DNA from: Sporichthyaceae bacterium
GTDB lineage: Bacteria > Actinomycetota > Actinomycetes > Sporichthyales > Sporichthyaceae
Length of the DNA stretch: 47,645 nt
Direction of reading: 5' to 3'
Assembly: GCA_036269075.1 (NCBI GenBank)
Contig: DATASX010000063.1
Coordinates: 1-47,645 of the forward strand
Shown here piece after piece: positions 25,532 through 32,990 of the stretch; within the stretch, counting starts at the first letter, position 1; each line of letters starts with the position of its first letter. The notes beneath the pieces were generated by a model. The model made no database searches. It was not told the DNA's origin and saw only the letters and a list, made by a program, of their open reading frames with translations. The position numbers were made by a program, and so were the translations under genes.

Positions 25532-26042
25532 GACGTTTCGTATCATTTGCTCCAGCGTCACGGATCCGACGGCTACAAGGCAGGTGCACGAAGTGGGTAC
25601 CGACGATCTGCCGGTCGACCTGCAGGCCCGGGTCGCCCTCCTGGGCGGCTCGTTGGTCATGGCCTTCTCGGTCGTGCTGTCCTGGGTCCACGTCCGACCG
25701 CTGGGCGATCTGAGCCTGGTGGAGATGATTCCCGCGGCCCGGGTGCTCGGCGTGAACAACGGTCAGCTGCTGCCTTGGATCACCCTGGCGCTGGCGGGCA
25801 TGGCGGCACTGATCGCCTGCGCGGCGGTGCGGCACCTCGTCGAGGCCCAGCTGGCGATCGGTGCCGCCTCGGTGACGTGGGTGGCATTCCTGTTCCGCGA
25901 CCTGCACCACCTCTCGGCGGGCACTCTGGGGATACCGTCCGTCGGCCTGGGGCCGTGGGTCGCGCTGGTCGGAGCGGCGGCAATGCTCGGCTCCGGACTG
26001 GCCGCGACCCGGCGACGGAGCAGCCGGTCCGCAGCCCTGTAG
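25524..26042 (+). CDS. Small integral membrane protein with four predicted helices
   Basis: 172 residues from ATG at 25524, overlapping the permease stop by eight bases. Hydrophobic segments are VALLGGSLVMAFSVVLSWV, LLPWITLALAGMAALIA, AQLAIGAASVTWVAFLF and VALVGAAAMLGSGLAA. The N-terminal 25 residues are not conserved-looking, so a later GTG (around VGTDDLPVDLQ) is a plausible true start. Family not recognised. Its overlap suggests co-expression with the permease, possibly as a partner in the membrane. Confidence 0.7.
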   Translation: MSETFRIICSSVTDPTATRQVHEVGTDDLPVDLQARVALLGGSLVMAFSVVLSWVHVRPLGDLSLVEMIPAARVLGVNNGQLLPWITLALAGMAALIACAAVRHLVEAQLAIGAASVTWVAFLFRDLHHLSAGTLGIPSVGLGPWVALVGAAAMLGSGLAATRRRSSRSAAL

Positions 26043-26162
26043 GGCCCGTGCATCGCGCGCTTCCCGCCTGTTCGGCAAAGTGTTGCCGATCACATGTTTA
26101 CGGTGACTTTGATCGCGGAAATCATCACCTTGACTCCCGGGGTTCGGGGCTCCTCAGGGACC

Positions 26163-26182
26163 TTCTGCGGGGTTCTGCGGGG
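26163..26182 (+). repeat. Tandem duplication of a 10-mer
   Basis: TTCTGCGGGG occurs twice in a row, about 60 bases before the 39-residue peptide gene, in its leader or promoter region. Function unknown. Confidence 0.6.
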
Positions 26183-26243
26183 GTAGGCCGCCGCGGGCGG
26201 CCGGCAGTTCTCACGTGATCCGCTGACCCTCCAGGAGACGACC

Positions 26244-26363
26244 ATGCGTAACGACATTCCGTTCCTGAACCTCACCAACCTCCTCAACGGCCTGCTCGGC
26301 GGCGGCGGCGCCCTGGGCGGCAACACCGGCGGCGACGGCGACGTGCTGGACATCGTGCTTTAA
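26244..26363 (+). CDS. 39-residue Gly/Asn/Asp-rich peptide upstream of an ABC exporter, unknown function
   Basis: ATG at 26244 is preceded by CCAGGAGACGACC, a good ribosome site. The peptide starts MRNDIPFLNLTNLLNG, continues LLGGGGALGG and ends NTGGDGDVLDIVL. It has no Cys or Ser and only two Thr, so lanthionine or heterocycle modification is not expected. A perfect 16-bp-arm hairpin follows 30 bases after the stop, before two ABC half-transporter genes. This layout (tiny gene, partial terminator, exporter pair) is typical of exported peptides. The LNLxxLLNG...LLGGGG pattern resembles the 42-residue peptide at 6543-6671. Its role as an exported surface-active or signalling peptide is inference. 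Confidence 0.65.
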   Translation: MRNDIPFLNLTNLLNGLLGGGGALGGNTGGDGDVLDIVL

Positions 26364-26393
26364 CTCCGGGGCCCTTTCAGCGGGTCCCGACGT

Positions 26394-26429
26394 GCGGGTC
26401 CGCCGACCGAGGACGGTCGGCGGACCCGC
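26394..26429 (+). terminator. Perfect 16-bp-arm hairpin between the peptide gene and the ABC exporter
   Basis: GCGGGTCCGCCGACCG (26394-26409), loop AGGA, then CGGTCGGCGGACCCGC (26414-26429). All 16 pairs match. No U tract. It lies 30 bases after the peptide stop and 56 before the ABC start, and would either end most transcripts or protect the peptide mRNA end, giving more peptide than transporter. Confidence 0.75.
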
Positions 26430-26485
26430 CGTCACTGCACTGCGCATCGCCCCGATCGTGCTTCCCGGCCGGCAGAGGAGACCCA

Positions 26486-28237
26486 GTGGCAGGGGCGGTG
26501 GCCGACCCGCTGCGCGAACGCACGCGGGGCTCCGGATGGCTCCTGCTCATGCTTGGCGCGAGCCTGCTCCGCGCCCTCGGAATCCTGTGTCTACCCGGCG
26601 TCTGCGGCCGGGCGCTCGACCTCCTGCTGATCCCCGGCACCGCTGCGACCGGGCAAACCGCCTGGGTCGGCGCCTCGATCGGCCTGCTGATCGCAGTCCC
26701 CCTGTGCGAGGCGGTGACCACGACCGCCGCCGGCGCACTGGTCGCCGCCAACACCGCCCGCGGCCGCCGCCGCCTGGTCGACCACCTCCTCGCGGTCGGT
26801 CCGCGCCTGCTCGGCGCCGCCGGCGTCGGCGACCTCGTGGCCCGGGCGGTGGGCAACACCGCACAGGCGGCCACTGTCTCCTCCCGGATCGCCGTGGTCG
26901 GGATCTCCGCACTGCCGGTGCTCGGCGCGATCGCGTTGATGTTCGCCATCGACGTGGCGTGCGCGACCGTGTTCAGCGCCGGCCTGGCGATCCTGGTCCT
27001 GCTCTCGCGCAGCCTGCTGCGCAGCACCCGCGAGGTGAACACCCACTACCTGCAGACCCAGGGCCGAATTGCCACCGCCGTGACCGAGACCCTGGCCGGC
27101 GCACGCACCGTGGCCGCCTCGGGGACCGCTGAGGCAGAACGTGCCCGGATTCTCGCGGACCTGCCGGAGCTGCACCGCCAGGGCGCGGCGCTCTGGCGGC
27201 TTCAGGCCGGAACGGCGACCCGCGGGGCGGTGCTGCTGCCCGTGCTGCAGATTCTGGTACTCGGAATCGCCGGCTGTCGTGTGTCCGAAGGACAACTGAC
27301 GGTCGGTCAGCTGTTTGCGATCACCGGCTACGTCGCACTCGGGGCTCGGCTGATCACAACGGTCGGTCAGCTCAGCGCGCTCGGGGCAGCCCGCGGCGCG
27401 GCCGCGCGGTGCTCGGCGCTGCTCGAGGTTTCCGCGACGAGCTACGGACCCATGCCGGACAACGGTGGGCCTGGCACGATCCGGCTGGCCGAGGTCACCG
27501 TCGACCGTCCCGAAACCGCGCCGTTGCACCGGATCGACGTCGAGATTCCGGCGGGCCAATCGGTTGCACTGGTCGGTCGCGACGGCTCCGCCGCGACGTT
27601 GGCCGCGCTGTGCGGCAGATTGGTCGACCCGGACGCCGGCGCCGTGCTGCTCGACGGGCAGGACGTACGCAGCTTGACCGCCGCGGCCTTGCACCAAAGC
27701 GTCACCTACGCCTTCGACCGTCCCGCCCTGCTCGGCGCCACGATCGCGGAGACGCTCGCCCTGCGGGTCGATCCGGTGAGCACCGCGGTGCTGGTCGAAG
27801 CCGCCCAGGCCGCCTGCGCCGACGAATTCATCCGCCGACTCCCGGCCGGTTACTCGACCGCGTTGAACGATGCCCCGATGTCCGGGGGCGAACTGCAACG
27901 ACTCGGCTTGGCCCGAGCCTTCGCCCACCCCGGACGGGTGCTGGTGCTCGACGACGCGACCTCGAGCCTGGACACGGTCACCGAGCACCGGATCTCCGTC
28001 GCGCTCGCCGCAGCGAGCAGGCGAACCCGCGTGGTGGTCGCCCGGCGGGCATCGACCGCCGCGCGCGTCGACCGGGTCCTGTGGCTGGACGGCGGCCGGG
28101 TGCGCGGCGACGGCACCCACCGCGACCTGTGGAGGAACCCCGATTACCGGGCGGTGTTCCGGCACGACGAACCCGTTTGCCTAGGCGGCACAAGGGTTCC
28201 CGGGGTCCAGGACCGGGCCGCGGTGTTCGCGCTGTGA
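26486..28237 (+). CDS. ABC exporter half-transporter with degenerate ATP site (membrane plus nucleotide domain)
   Basis: 583 residues. The membrane domain (about 15-310) has six helices; the nucleotide domain is about 330-560. Walker A is GRDGSAAT (364-371), with Ala370 in place of the essential Lys. The Q-loop Gln is missing (YAFDRP), Walker B is VLVLDDAT with Asp490 for the catalytic Glu, and the switch His is Arg520. The signature MSGGELQRLGLARA is intact. It would therefore supply only the signature half of one working ATP site. GTG start with AGAGGAG upstream. Stop overlaps the start of the partner gene (GTGA). Best read as the non-hydrolysing half of a heterodimeric exporter; substrate possibly the adjacent peptide. 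Confidence 0.93.
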   Translation: MAGAVADPLRERTRGSGWLLLMLGASLLRALGILCLPGVCGRALDLLLIPGTAATGQTAWVGASIGLLIAVPLCEAVTTTAAGALVAANTARGRRRLVDHLLAVGPRLLGAAGVGDLVARAVGNTAQAATVSSRIAVVGISALPVLGAIALMFAIDVACATVFSAGLAILVLLSRSLLRSTREVNTHYLQTQGRIATAVTETLAGARTVAASGTAEAERARILADLPELHRQGAALWRLQAGTATRGAVLLPVLQILVLGIAGCRVSEGQLTVGQLFAITGYVALGARLITTVGQLSALGAARGAAARCSALLEVSATSYGPMPDNGGPGTIRLAEVTVDRPETAPLHRIDVEIPAGQSVALVGRDGSAATLAALCGRLVDPDAGAVLLDGQDVRSLTAAALHQSVTYAFDRPALLGATIAETLALRVDPVSTAVLVEAAQAACADEFIRRLPAGYSTALNDAPMSGGELQRLGLARAFAHPGRVLVLDDATSSLDTVTEHRISVALAAASRRTRVVVARRASTAARVDRVLWLDGGRVRGDGTHRDLWRNPDYRAVFRHDEPVCLGGTRVPGVQDRAAVFAL

Positions 28238-29985
28238 CCGGCCCTGAGCACCGGGTCGGCGTGCTCGCCGTCGTGGCCGGCGCGCTGCGCACCCGACCCC
28301 GCGCCAGCGCCGCGGCGGCAGGCTGGACAGCTCTGGCCGCGGGACCGACCTTGCTGACCGGCTGGGCCGTGGCCCACAGCCTCGACGACGGGTTCCTGCG
28401 TCACCATGCCGCGGTCGGGCTGGCCTGGTTGGCTCTCCCCGCGCTGTCGATCGCGCCGGCCGCCGCCGCGACCGGGCGCTCGGTCCGCGCGGTCGGCGAG
28501 ATCGTGGAATCCTTCCGCGACCGGCTGGTCGTCGACCTGATCGACGGCGCAATCGCTCGTGCCGTCGCGCCCGCAGGCGGCGGAGACTCGGGCCGGGTAC
28601 TTGCCGCGCTCAGTCAGCAGGTCGAGGCGGCCCGGGCCGGCCTGGCGGGCACGATCTGCTGTCTGCTCAGCGTCGCTCTCAGCATCCTCGGAGTGCTGAT
28701 CGGGCAGGCGGCACTCTCACCGGCCGCCGCCGCGCTGACGGCGGCGCCGTTGCTCGCGACCGCGCTGCTGTTCGCGACCGGCATGCCGCGGGTCTTACGG
28801 GCCCAACGGAATCTGGTGCTCGGCGCCGAGGACCTGTCGGCGATCGTGCACTCGACCACGGCCGGCCTGCGCGACATCCGGGTCGCCGGCGCCGATCAGT
28901 GGGCACGCCAGGAATGCGCCCAGCGCATCGATGCCCAGGCGCGGACCGCCCGCCTCGTGGCCGGGCTGTCCGGCCTGCGCCTGCTGGTCGTCGGCCTCGG
29001 CGGACGAGCGCCGGCTGCCTTGCTGCTGCTCGCGGCGCCCTGGTTGATCCGACACGGCACTGCCCCCGGCGCACTGGCCGGGGCGTTGACCTACGACCTC
29101 GCGACTGTCGCGCCGCTCGCGCAGTCGGTCAGCGACTCGGTGAGCACCGCGGTCCTGCCACTGGCGGTCAACGCGGCACGCCTGGCCGAGACCGGACCGG
29201 CCCGGGTGCCGGCCGTCGCACCCGGGCCGGCCGCGCGAGTGCCCGACGCCGTCGACATCCGGATTCAGGGGCTCGGCTTCGCCTACGGACCCCACGCCGA
29301 ACCGGTGCTGGCAGGCTTGGATCTGACGGTGCCGCACGGCGCCTGGTTAGCGGTGGTGGGCGCCAGCGGGATCGGCAAGTCCACCCTGGCCGCGCTGATC
29401 TGCGGGATGCTCCACCCGACCGCCGGGTCGATCCGGGTGGGCGGGCTCGACCCGGCCGGTCTGCCGCCCGCGACGTTGGCGAACCTGCGGGTCTACCTGC
29501 CCCAGCAGGCCTACGTCTTCTCCGGCACGTTGCGCGAGAACCTTCGCTACCTGAACTCGGACGCCACCGACCGCCACCTGGACCGTGCCGTGGCCGCCGT
29601 CGGTCTGACCGCGGTGCGCGACCGGATCGGCTATGACGGGCTGCTCGACCCGGCGTGCCTCGACCCCGCGCAGCTCCAGCTGGTCGCCTTGGCTCGGGCC
29701 TGGGCCTCCCCCGCGCCGCTGGTCGTACTCGACGAGGCGACCTGCCATCTCGACCCGGGTGCCGAGTCCCGGGTCGAGGACGCGTTCGCCGCCCGCGGCG
29801 GGACGTTGGTCGTGATCGCCCACAGGATCAGCTCCGCGATGCGGGCCGACACCGTCCTCATTCTGGACGGAGCCAACACCGGCGTCGGGACCCACCGGCA
29901 ACTGTTGACCGGCTCGCCGATGTACCAGGACCTGGTGGGGCACTGGTCCGGCCTGGCGGACCGCTGCCCCAGTTTCGTGCTCTGA
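28234..29985 (+). CDS. ABC exporter half-transporter, catalytic partner with degenerate signature
   Basis: 583 residues, the same length as its partner. The membrane domain is about 8-315. The nucleotide domain has a good Walker A GASGIGKST (376-384), Q-loop YLPQQAYVFSGTLREN, Walker B LVVLDEAT with Glu501, and switch His530 (VVIAHR). The signature is LDPAQLQ (476-482) instead of LSGGQ. Its Walker motifs with the partner's MSGGE would form one working site, while the reverse pairing is dead. GTG at 28234 overlaps the previous stop. No C39 peptidase domain is present, so any exported peptide would be cleaved elsewhere or not at all. Confidence 0.93.
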   Translation: MTGPEHRVGVLAVVAGALRTRPRASAAAAGWTALAAGPTLLTGWAVAHSLDDGFLRHHAAVGLAWLALPALSIAPAAAATGRSVRAVGEIVESFRDRLVVDLIDGAIARAVAPAGGGDSGRVLAALSQQVEAARAGLAGTICCLLSVALSILGVLIGQAALSPAAAALTAAPLLATALLFATGMPRVLRAQRNLVLGAEDLSAIVHSTTAGLRDIRVAGADQWARQECAQRIDAQARTARLVAGLSGLRLLVVGLGGRAPAALLLLAAPWLIRHGTAPGALAGALTYDLATVAPLAQSVSDSVSTAVLPLAVNAARLAETGPARVPAVAPGPAARVPDAVDIRIQGLGFAYGPHAEPVLAGLDLTVPHGAWLAVVGASGIGKSTLAALICGMLHPTAGSIRVGGLDPAGLPPATLANLRVYLPQQAYVFSGTLRENLRYLNSDATDRHLDRAVAAVGLTAVRDRIGYDGLLDPACLDPAQLQLVALARAWASPAPLVVLDEATCHLDPGAESRVEDAFAARGGTLVVIAHRISSAMRADTVLILDGANTGVGTHRQLLTGSPMYQDLVGHWSGLADRCPSFVL

Positions 29986-30081
29986 GCTACCCGCCGGACG
30001 CGATTGCGTGGTCGCGGGTCGGGCAGGTCCCCGGTAGGGCGCGTCGGCGTCGGTACGGCAGAGCTCGGAAGAGGTGCGACG

Positions 30082-31314
30082 GTGAGCTGCGACGTGGCCG
30101 AGCACCCGACGCCGCGCCGTCGGGTGCCGGCGCGGCTGAGCCGGCGCGCCGGCTTCGCCGTGGTCGCCTTCGCGTTCGTGGTGAACATGCTCGGGACGAC
30201 GCTGCCGACGCCCCTGTACGGCAGGTACCGGCAGAGCTTCGGGCTGTCCGAACTGACGATCACCGTCGTCTACTCCACCTACGCGATCGGCGTGATCGCC
30301 GCACTGCTGCTGTTCGGGAACTTCTCCGACCGGATCGGGCGGCGCCGGATGCTGTTACCGGCGTTGGTCGCCTCGGCGCTGTCGGCCGTCGTCTTCCTGC
30401 TCGCGCACGGGTTGGGGCTGCTGCTGGTGGGCCGGGTGCTGTCCGGGCTCTCGGCCGGGGTCTTCACCGGTACCGCCACCGCGACCCTGGTGGACCTGGC
30501 ACCCGAACAGCACCGCGGCAGGGCGACGCTGACCGCCACAGTGGCGAACATGGGCGGCCTCGGGCTGGGCCCGCTGCTCTCCGGGGTCGTGTCCCAGACC
30601 GCGCCGCACCCGATACGGACGCCGTACCTCGTCAATCTGATCCTGGTGGTCGCCGCGATCGCGTTGGTGGCGATGATGCGTGAGCCGGTCGAGGTCACCC
30701 GTGGGGCTCGGCCCTCCGTTCAGGGCCTGCGGGTTCCCGACGGTGTCCGCGCCACCTTCACCCGGGCGGCGATCGCGGCCTGCGCGGGCTTCGCGGTGCT
30801 CGGGTTGTTCACCGCGGTGGCGCCCGCCTTCGTGGTTTCCCTGGGCCACACCAGCCGGGCCGGCATCGGGGCCGTGGTGTTCGCGGTGTTCGTCGCCTCC
30901 GCGGCCGGACAACTGGCCCTCGAGCGGATCCCGGCCGGCCACGCGTTGCCCGGTGGCTGCTTCGGGTTGATCGCGGGCATGGCTGTCCTGGCCGCCGGAC
31001 TGGCCGCTGCGTCGTTGCCGCTGATCGTGGCCGGTGGTGTTCTCGCCGGGTTCGGCCAGGGCCTGAGTTTCCGCGCCGGGCTGGCGGCGATCAACGCCGA
31101 GACGCCCCCGCAGCAACGCGGCGCGGTCGCGTCGAGTTTCTTCGTGGTCGCCTACGTGGCGATCTCGATCCCGATCGTCGGCGAGGGAGTGCTCGCTCAG
31201 ACCGCAGGGCTGCGGACCGCGGGGCTCGTGTTCGCGGGACTGGTCGCGGCGTTGTCCGCGACCGTGCTGGTCCTCCTGCTGCGCCGGATGCCCGGGCCCG
31301 CCACAGCCGGCTGA
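30082..31314 (+). CDS. MFS transporter (efflux type)
   Basis: 410 residues, about 12 membrane helices. The conserved loop between helices 2 and 3 reads GNFSDRIGRRRMLLPAL (D-R-x-G-R-R motif A). The helix 4-5 region has GRVLSGLSAGVFTGTATATLVDLAPEQHRG. It resembles drug or sugar-efflux permeases; substrate is unknown. GTG at 30082 follows GGAAGAGGTG. It lies 96 bases after the ABC exporter on the same strand and could be part of the same export or resistance group. Confidence 0.9.
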   Translation: MSCDVAEHPTPRRRVPARLSRRAGFAVVAFAFVVNMLGTTLPTPLYGRYRQSFGLSELTITVVYSTYAIGVIAALLLFGNFSDRIGRRRMLLPALVASALSAVVFLLAHGLGLLLVGRVLSGLSAGVFTGTATATLVDLAPEQHRGRATLTATVANMGGLGLGPLLSGVVSQTAPHPIRTPYLVNLILVVAAIALVAMMREPVEVTRGARPSVQGLRVPDGVRATFTRAAIAACAGFAVLGLFTAVAPAFVVSLGHTSRAGIGAVVFAVFVASAAGQLALERIPAGHALPGGCFGLIAGMAVLAAGLAAASLPLIVAGGVLAGFGQGLSFRAGLAAINAETPPQQRGAVASSFFVVAYVAISIPIVGEGVLAQTAGLRTAGLVFAGLVAALSATVLVLLLRRMPGPATAG

Positions 31315-31330
31315 GCCCCGGCGTGGAGCG

Positions 31331-31909
31331 TCAGTTCCCGCCCAGGTGCTCCGACCGCGTGGACCACTCGGCCCAGGAGCGGTCCCAGGACCGCAGCCGG
31401 ACCGCCTCGACCCGCCGCCGCCCGACCGACCGCCCCTGCCAGAGCAGCAACACCGCGATCCCCTCGACCGCGCCCGCGGCCAGCAGGGCCCGTACCCACG
31501 CATCAGCAGCCGGCGGCGGCTCGTGACGCAACGTTCCCGATGAGGTGAGCCCGGCGGCGACCGGGACGCCGGCGGCCAACCGCATGGAAACCGCGATTTC
31601 GCCGCGGTGCACGCCGCCGGATCGGTCGGTCCAGGAGACCGGCGCCAGCCAACGCGGCGCGACGCCGTAGCCCTCGACGGGCCGCATGGTCGACTGGGCA
31701 GTCGTGGTGGCGGTCACCGAACGGTCCGGATCGCGCACCATGTCGTAGATCCCCCAGCCGGTGGCCACAGCGCCCACCGTGGCCCCGAAGCCGCCGAAAC
31801 CGAGCAGCGCCCAAGTCGCGGCCCGCAGGCGCCGGGCGCGCCGCCTCATCGGGTCGTTGCGAATGACCCGTGCCAGGTCCGAACCGCGCGATAGGCGTCG
31901 CCAACGCAT
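31331..31909 (-). CDS. Membrane protein with two helices, DUF3592-like arrangement
   Basis: 192 residues. The Arg-rich N-terminus (RRRARRLR) precedes helix ATWALLGFGGFGATVGAVATGW. An exposed domain of about 85 residues has APVSWTDRSGGVHRGEIAVSMRLAAGVPV, then a second helix AWVRALLAAGAVEGIAVLLLW and a basic cytoplasmic tail. This helix-domain-helix layout is seen in many small actinobacterial membrane proteins of unknown role. GGAGGACCGGG precedes ATG at 31909. Convergent with the MFS gene, 16 bases apart. Confidence 0.75.
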   Translation of the reverse strand: MRWRRLSRGSDLARVIRNDPMRRRARRLRAATWALLGFGGFGATVGAVATGWGIYDMVRDPDRSVTATTTAQSTMRPVEGYGVAPRWLAPVSWTDRSGGVHRGEIAVSMRLAAGVPVAAGLTSSGTLRHEPPPAADAWVRALLAAGAVEGIAVLLLWQGRSVGRRRVEAVRLRSWDRSWAEWSTRSEHLGGN

Positions 31910-31946
31910 CCCGGTCCTCCCGCTCCTGCCGTGGCCCCCATAACCA

Positions 31947-32012
31947 ACTGCGCAGTATCGGAATTTTGCCTCAGACCGGACGTGCCCGCCACCGAACCGA
32001 CCAACTAGTTGG
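31947..32012. promoter_or_regulatory. Two palindromes in a short intergenic region
   Basis: ACTGCGCAGT (31947-31956) and CCAACTAGTTGG (32001-32012) are perfect palindromes between the gene ending at 32036 and the start of the membrane protein gene at 31909. They may be operators for the latter. No regulator assigned. Confidence 0.4.
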
Positions 32013-32035
32013 ATGCCCGCCGACGGAGCACGGCT

Positions 32036-32476
32036 TCAGAAGATGTCGTCGATGACGTCCTCGGCGAGCCCGAACCCGAGGCCCATCCCGGCGCCCTGCG
32101 CCACCGCGCTGCCGAACCGGCCGCCGAGGAAGCGCGCCAGCAGCCCTTGGCGGGGCGCGGGCTGCTCGTACTGCGGTTGGTACTGCGGCTGCTGCACCGG
32201 CGGCGGGGCCTGGAAGGCCGCCTGCGACACCGGTTGGTTCGCGTTCGCCAGGACGAAGTCGTGCAGGGCCTGCAGTAGTGCACCAACCTGCTGCTGCTCG
32301 GCCTGCAGTGCCAGCGCGACCTCGCGCAGGTCCTGCTTCCACTCCGCCGCGGCCGGATTACCCGCCGCGTCGGCCGCCTGAAGTTTGCCGGCCAACGACC
32401 GGATCACCGTCACCGTCTGGTCGGCCTGCGCCGCCAACTCGTCGTGCGCCGAATCGATGCGTTCCAGCTCGGTCAT
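32036..32476 (-). CDS. Hypothetical protein: coiled coil, Gln/Pro linker, Gly-rich hydrophobic tail
   Basis: 146 residues. The N-terminal 75 residues look like a helical coiled coil (ALALQAEQQQVGALLQALHDF). A Gln/Pro/Tyr linker follows (PPVQQPQYQPQYEQPAP). The tail LLARFLGGRFGSAVAQGAGM ends in an acidic AEDVIDDIF. The layout recalls DUF2076-like proteins, but similarity is weak. AAAGGAGG precedes the ATG at 32476, a strong ribosome site. No signal peptide. Possibly a membrane-associated scaffold; function unknown. Confidence 0.75.
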   Translation of the reverse strand: MTELERIDSAHDELAAQADQTVTVIRSLAGKLQAADAAGNPAAAEWKQDLREVALALQAEQQQVGALLQALHDFVLANANQPVSQAAFQAPPPVQQPQYQPQYEQPAPRQGLLARFLGGRFGSAVAQGAGMGLGFGLAEDVIDDIF

Positions 32477-32990
32477 CGTCGCCTCCTTTGCCGATCACGG
32501 TAGCGAGCCGGCGCCGATCCGGCACCGGCGCGGTGGGCAGCACCACAGGTGGCGGGGTCGGCGCCCGAACATGACGCCTCATCAGATCCCGACAGGTCGA
32601 CGTCAGTAGGTCTCGACGACACCCGTTCGACACCGGGCATTTGCGCTCGCGAGAATTGCTCACCGGTCGACAAATCGGCTTTCATGAAAACGCCGAAGAG
32701 GCCGAGAAATTCGGCCATTGCGTCGCGTCGAAGTTCGTGTGAAGATGCGGCGCCGAGACTTTCCGGGGGAATTCGCAACTGACCGTCCTGTTGTCGGCGC
32801 TGGACCAACTTCACATCCCTGCATGGGATCTGCCATCGGCCGCGTGCGGCCGAGGAACCCAACAACAGCCGTCACCCAGCCACCCGGCACAGCCGCGTCG
32901 GTCGGTCCACCAGGACCGAGACCGCGCGGCGGCGCCCGGGAAATCGAACGACTCCGCTTCGCGCTCGGCCGCGGAAAGGCAACCAGAAGA
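32477..32990. other. Intergenic region before MacB-like permease 2
   Basis: About 515 bases. It has a perfect repeat GGCCGA-GAAAT-TCGGCC (32700-32716). Short frames on both strands (for example ATG at 32718 on minus, ATG at 32684 on plus) lack ribosome sites and end in Arg-rich runs, so no gene is called. The permease frame itself is open upstream to 32718, so a longer N-terminus is possible. Confidence 0.45.

Noticed and set aside
26244-26363. Double-glycine leader for a C39 peptidase-ABC transporter
   Set aside because: LLGGGG looks like a GG site, but the adjacent ABC proteins lack a C39 domain and the part before it is short; so no processed class II bacteriocin is claimed.
32473-32865. 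Minus frame with a short peptide starting at 32718 (MAEFLGLFGVFMKADL...)
   Set aside because: No ribosome site, and the frame ends in a run of Arg-rich codons; probably not a gene.
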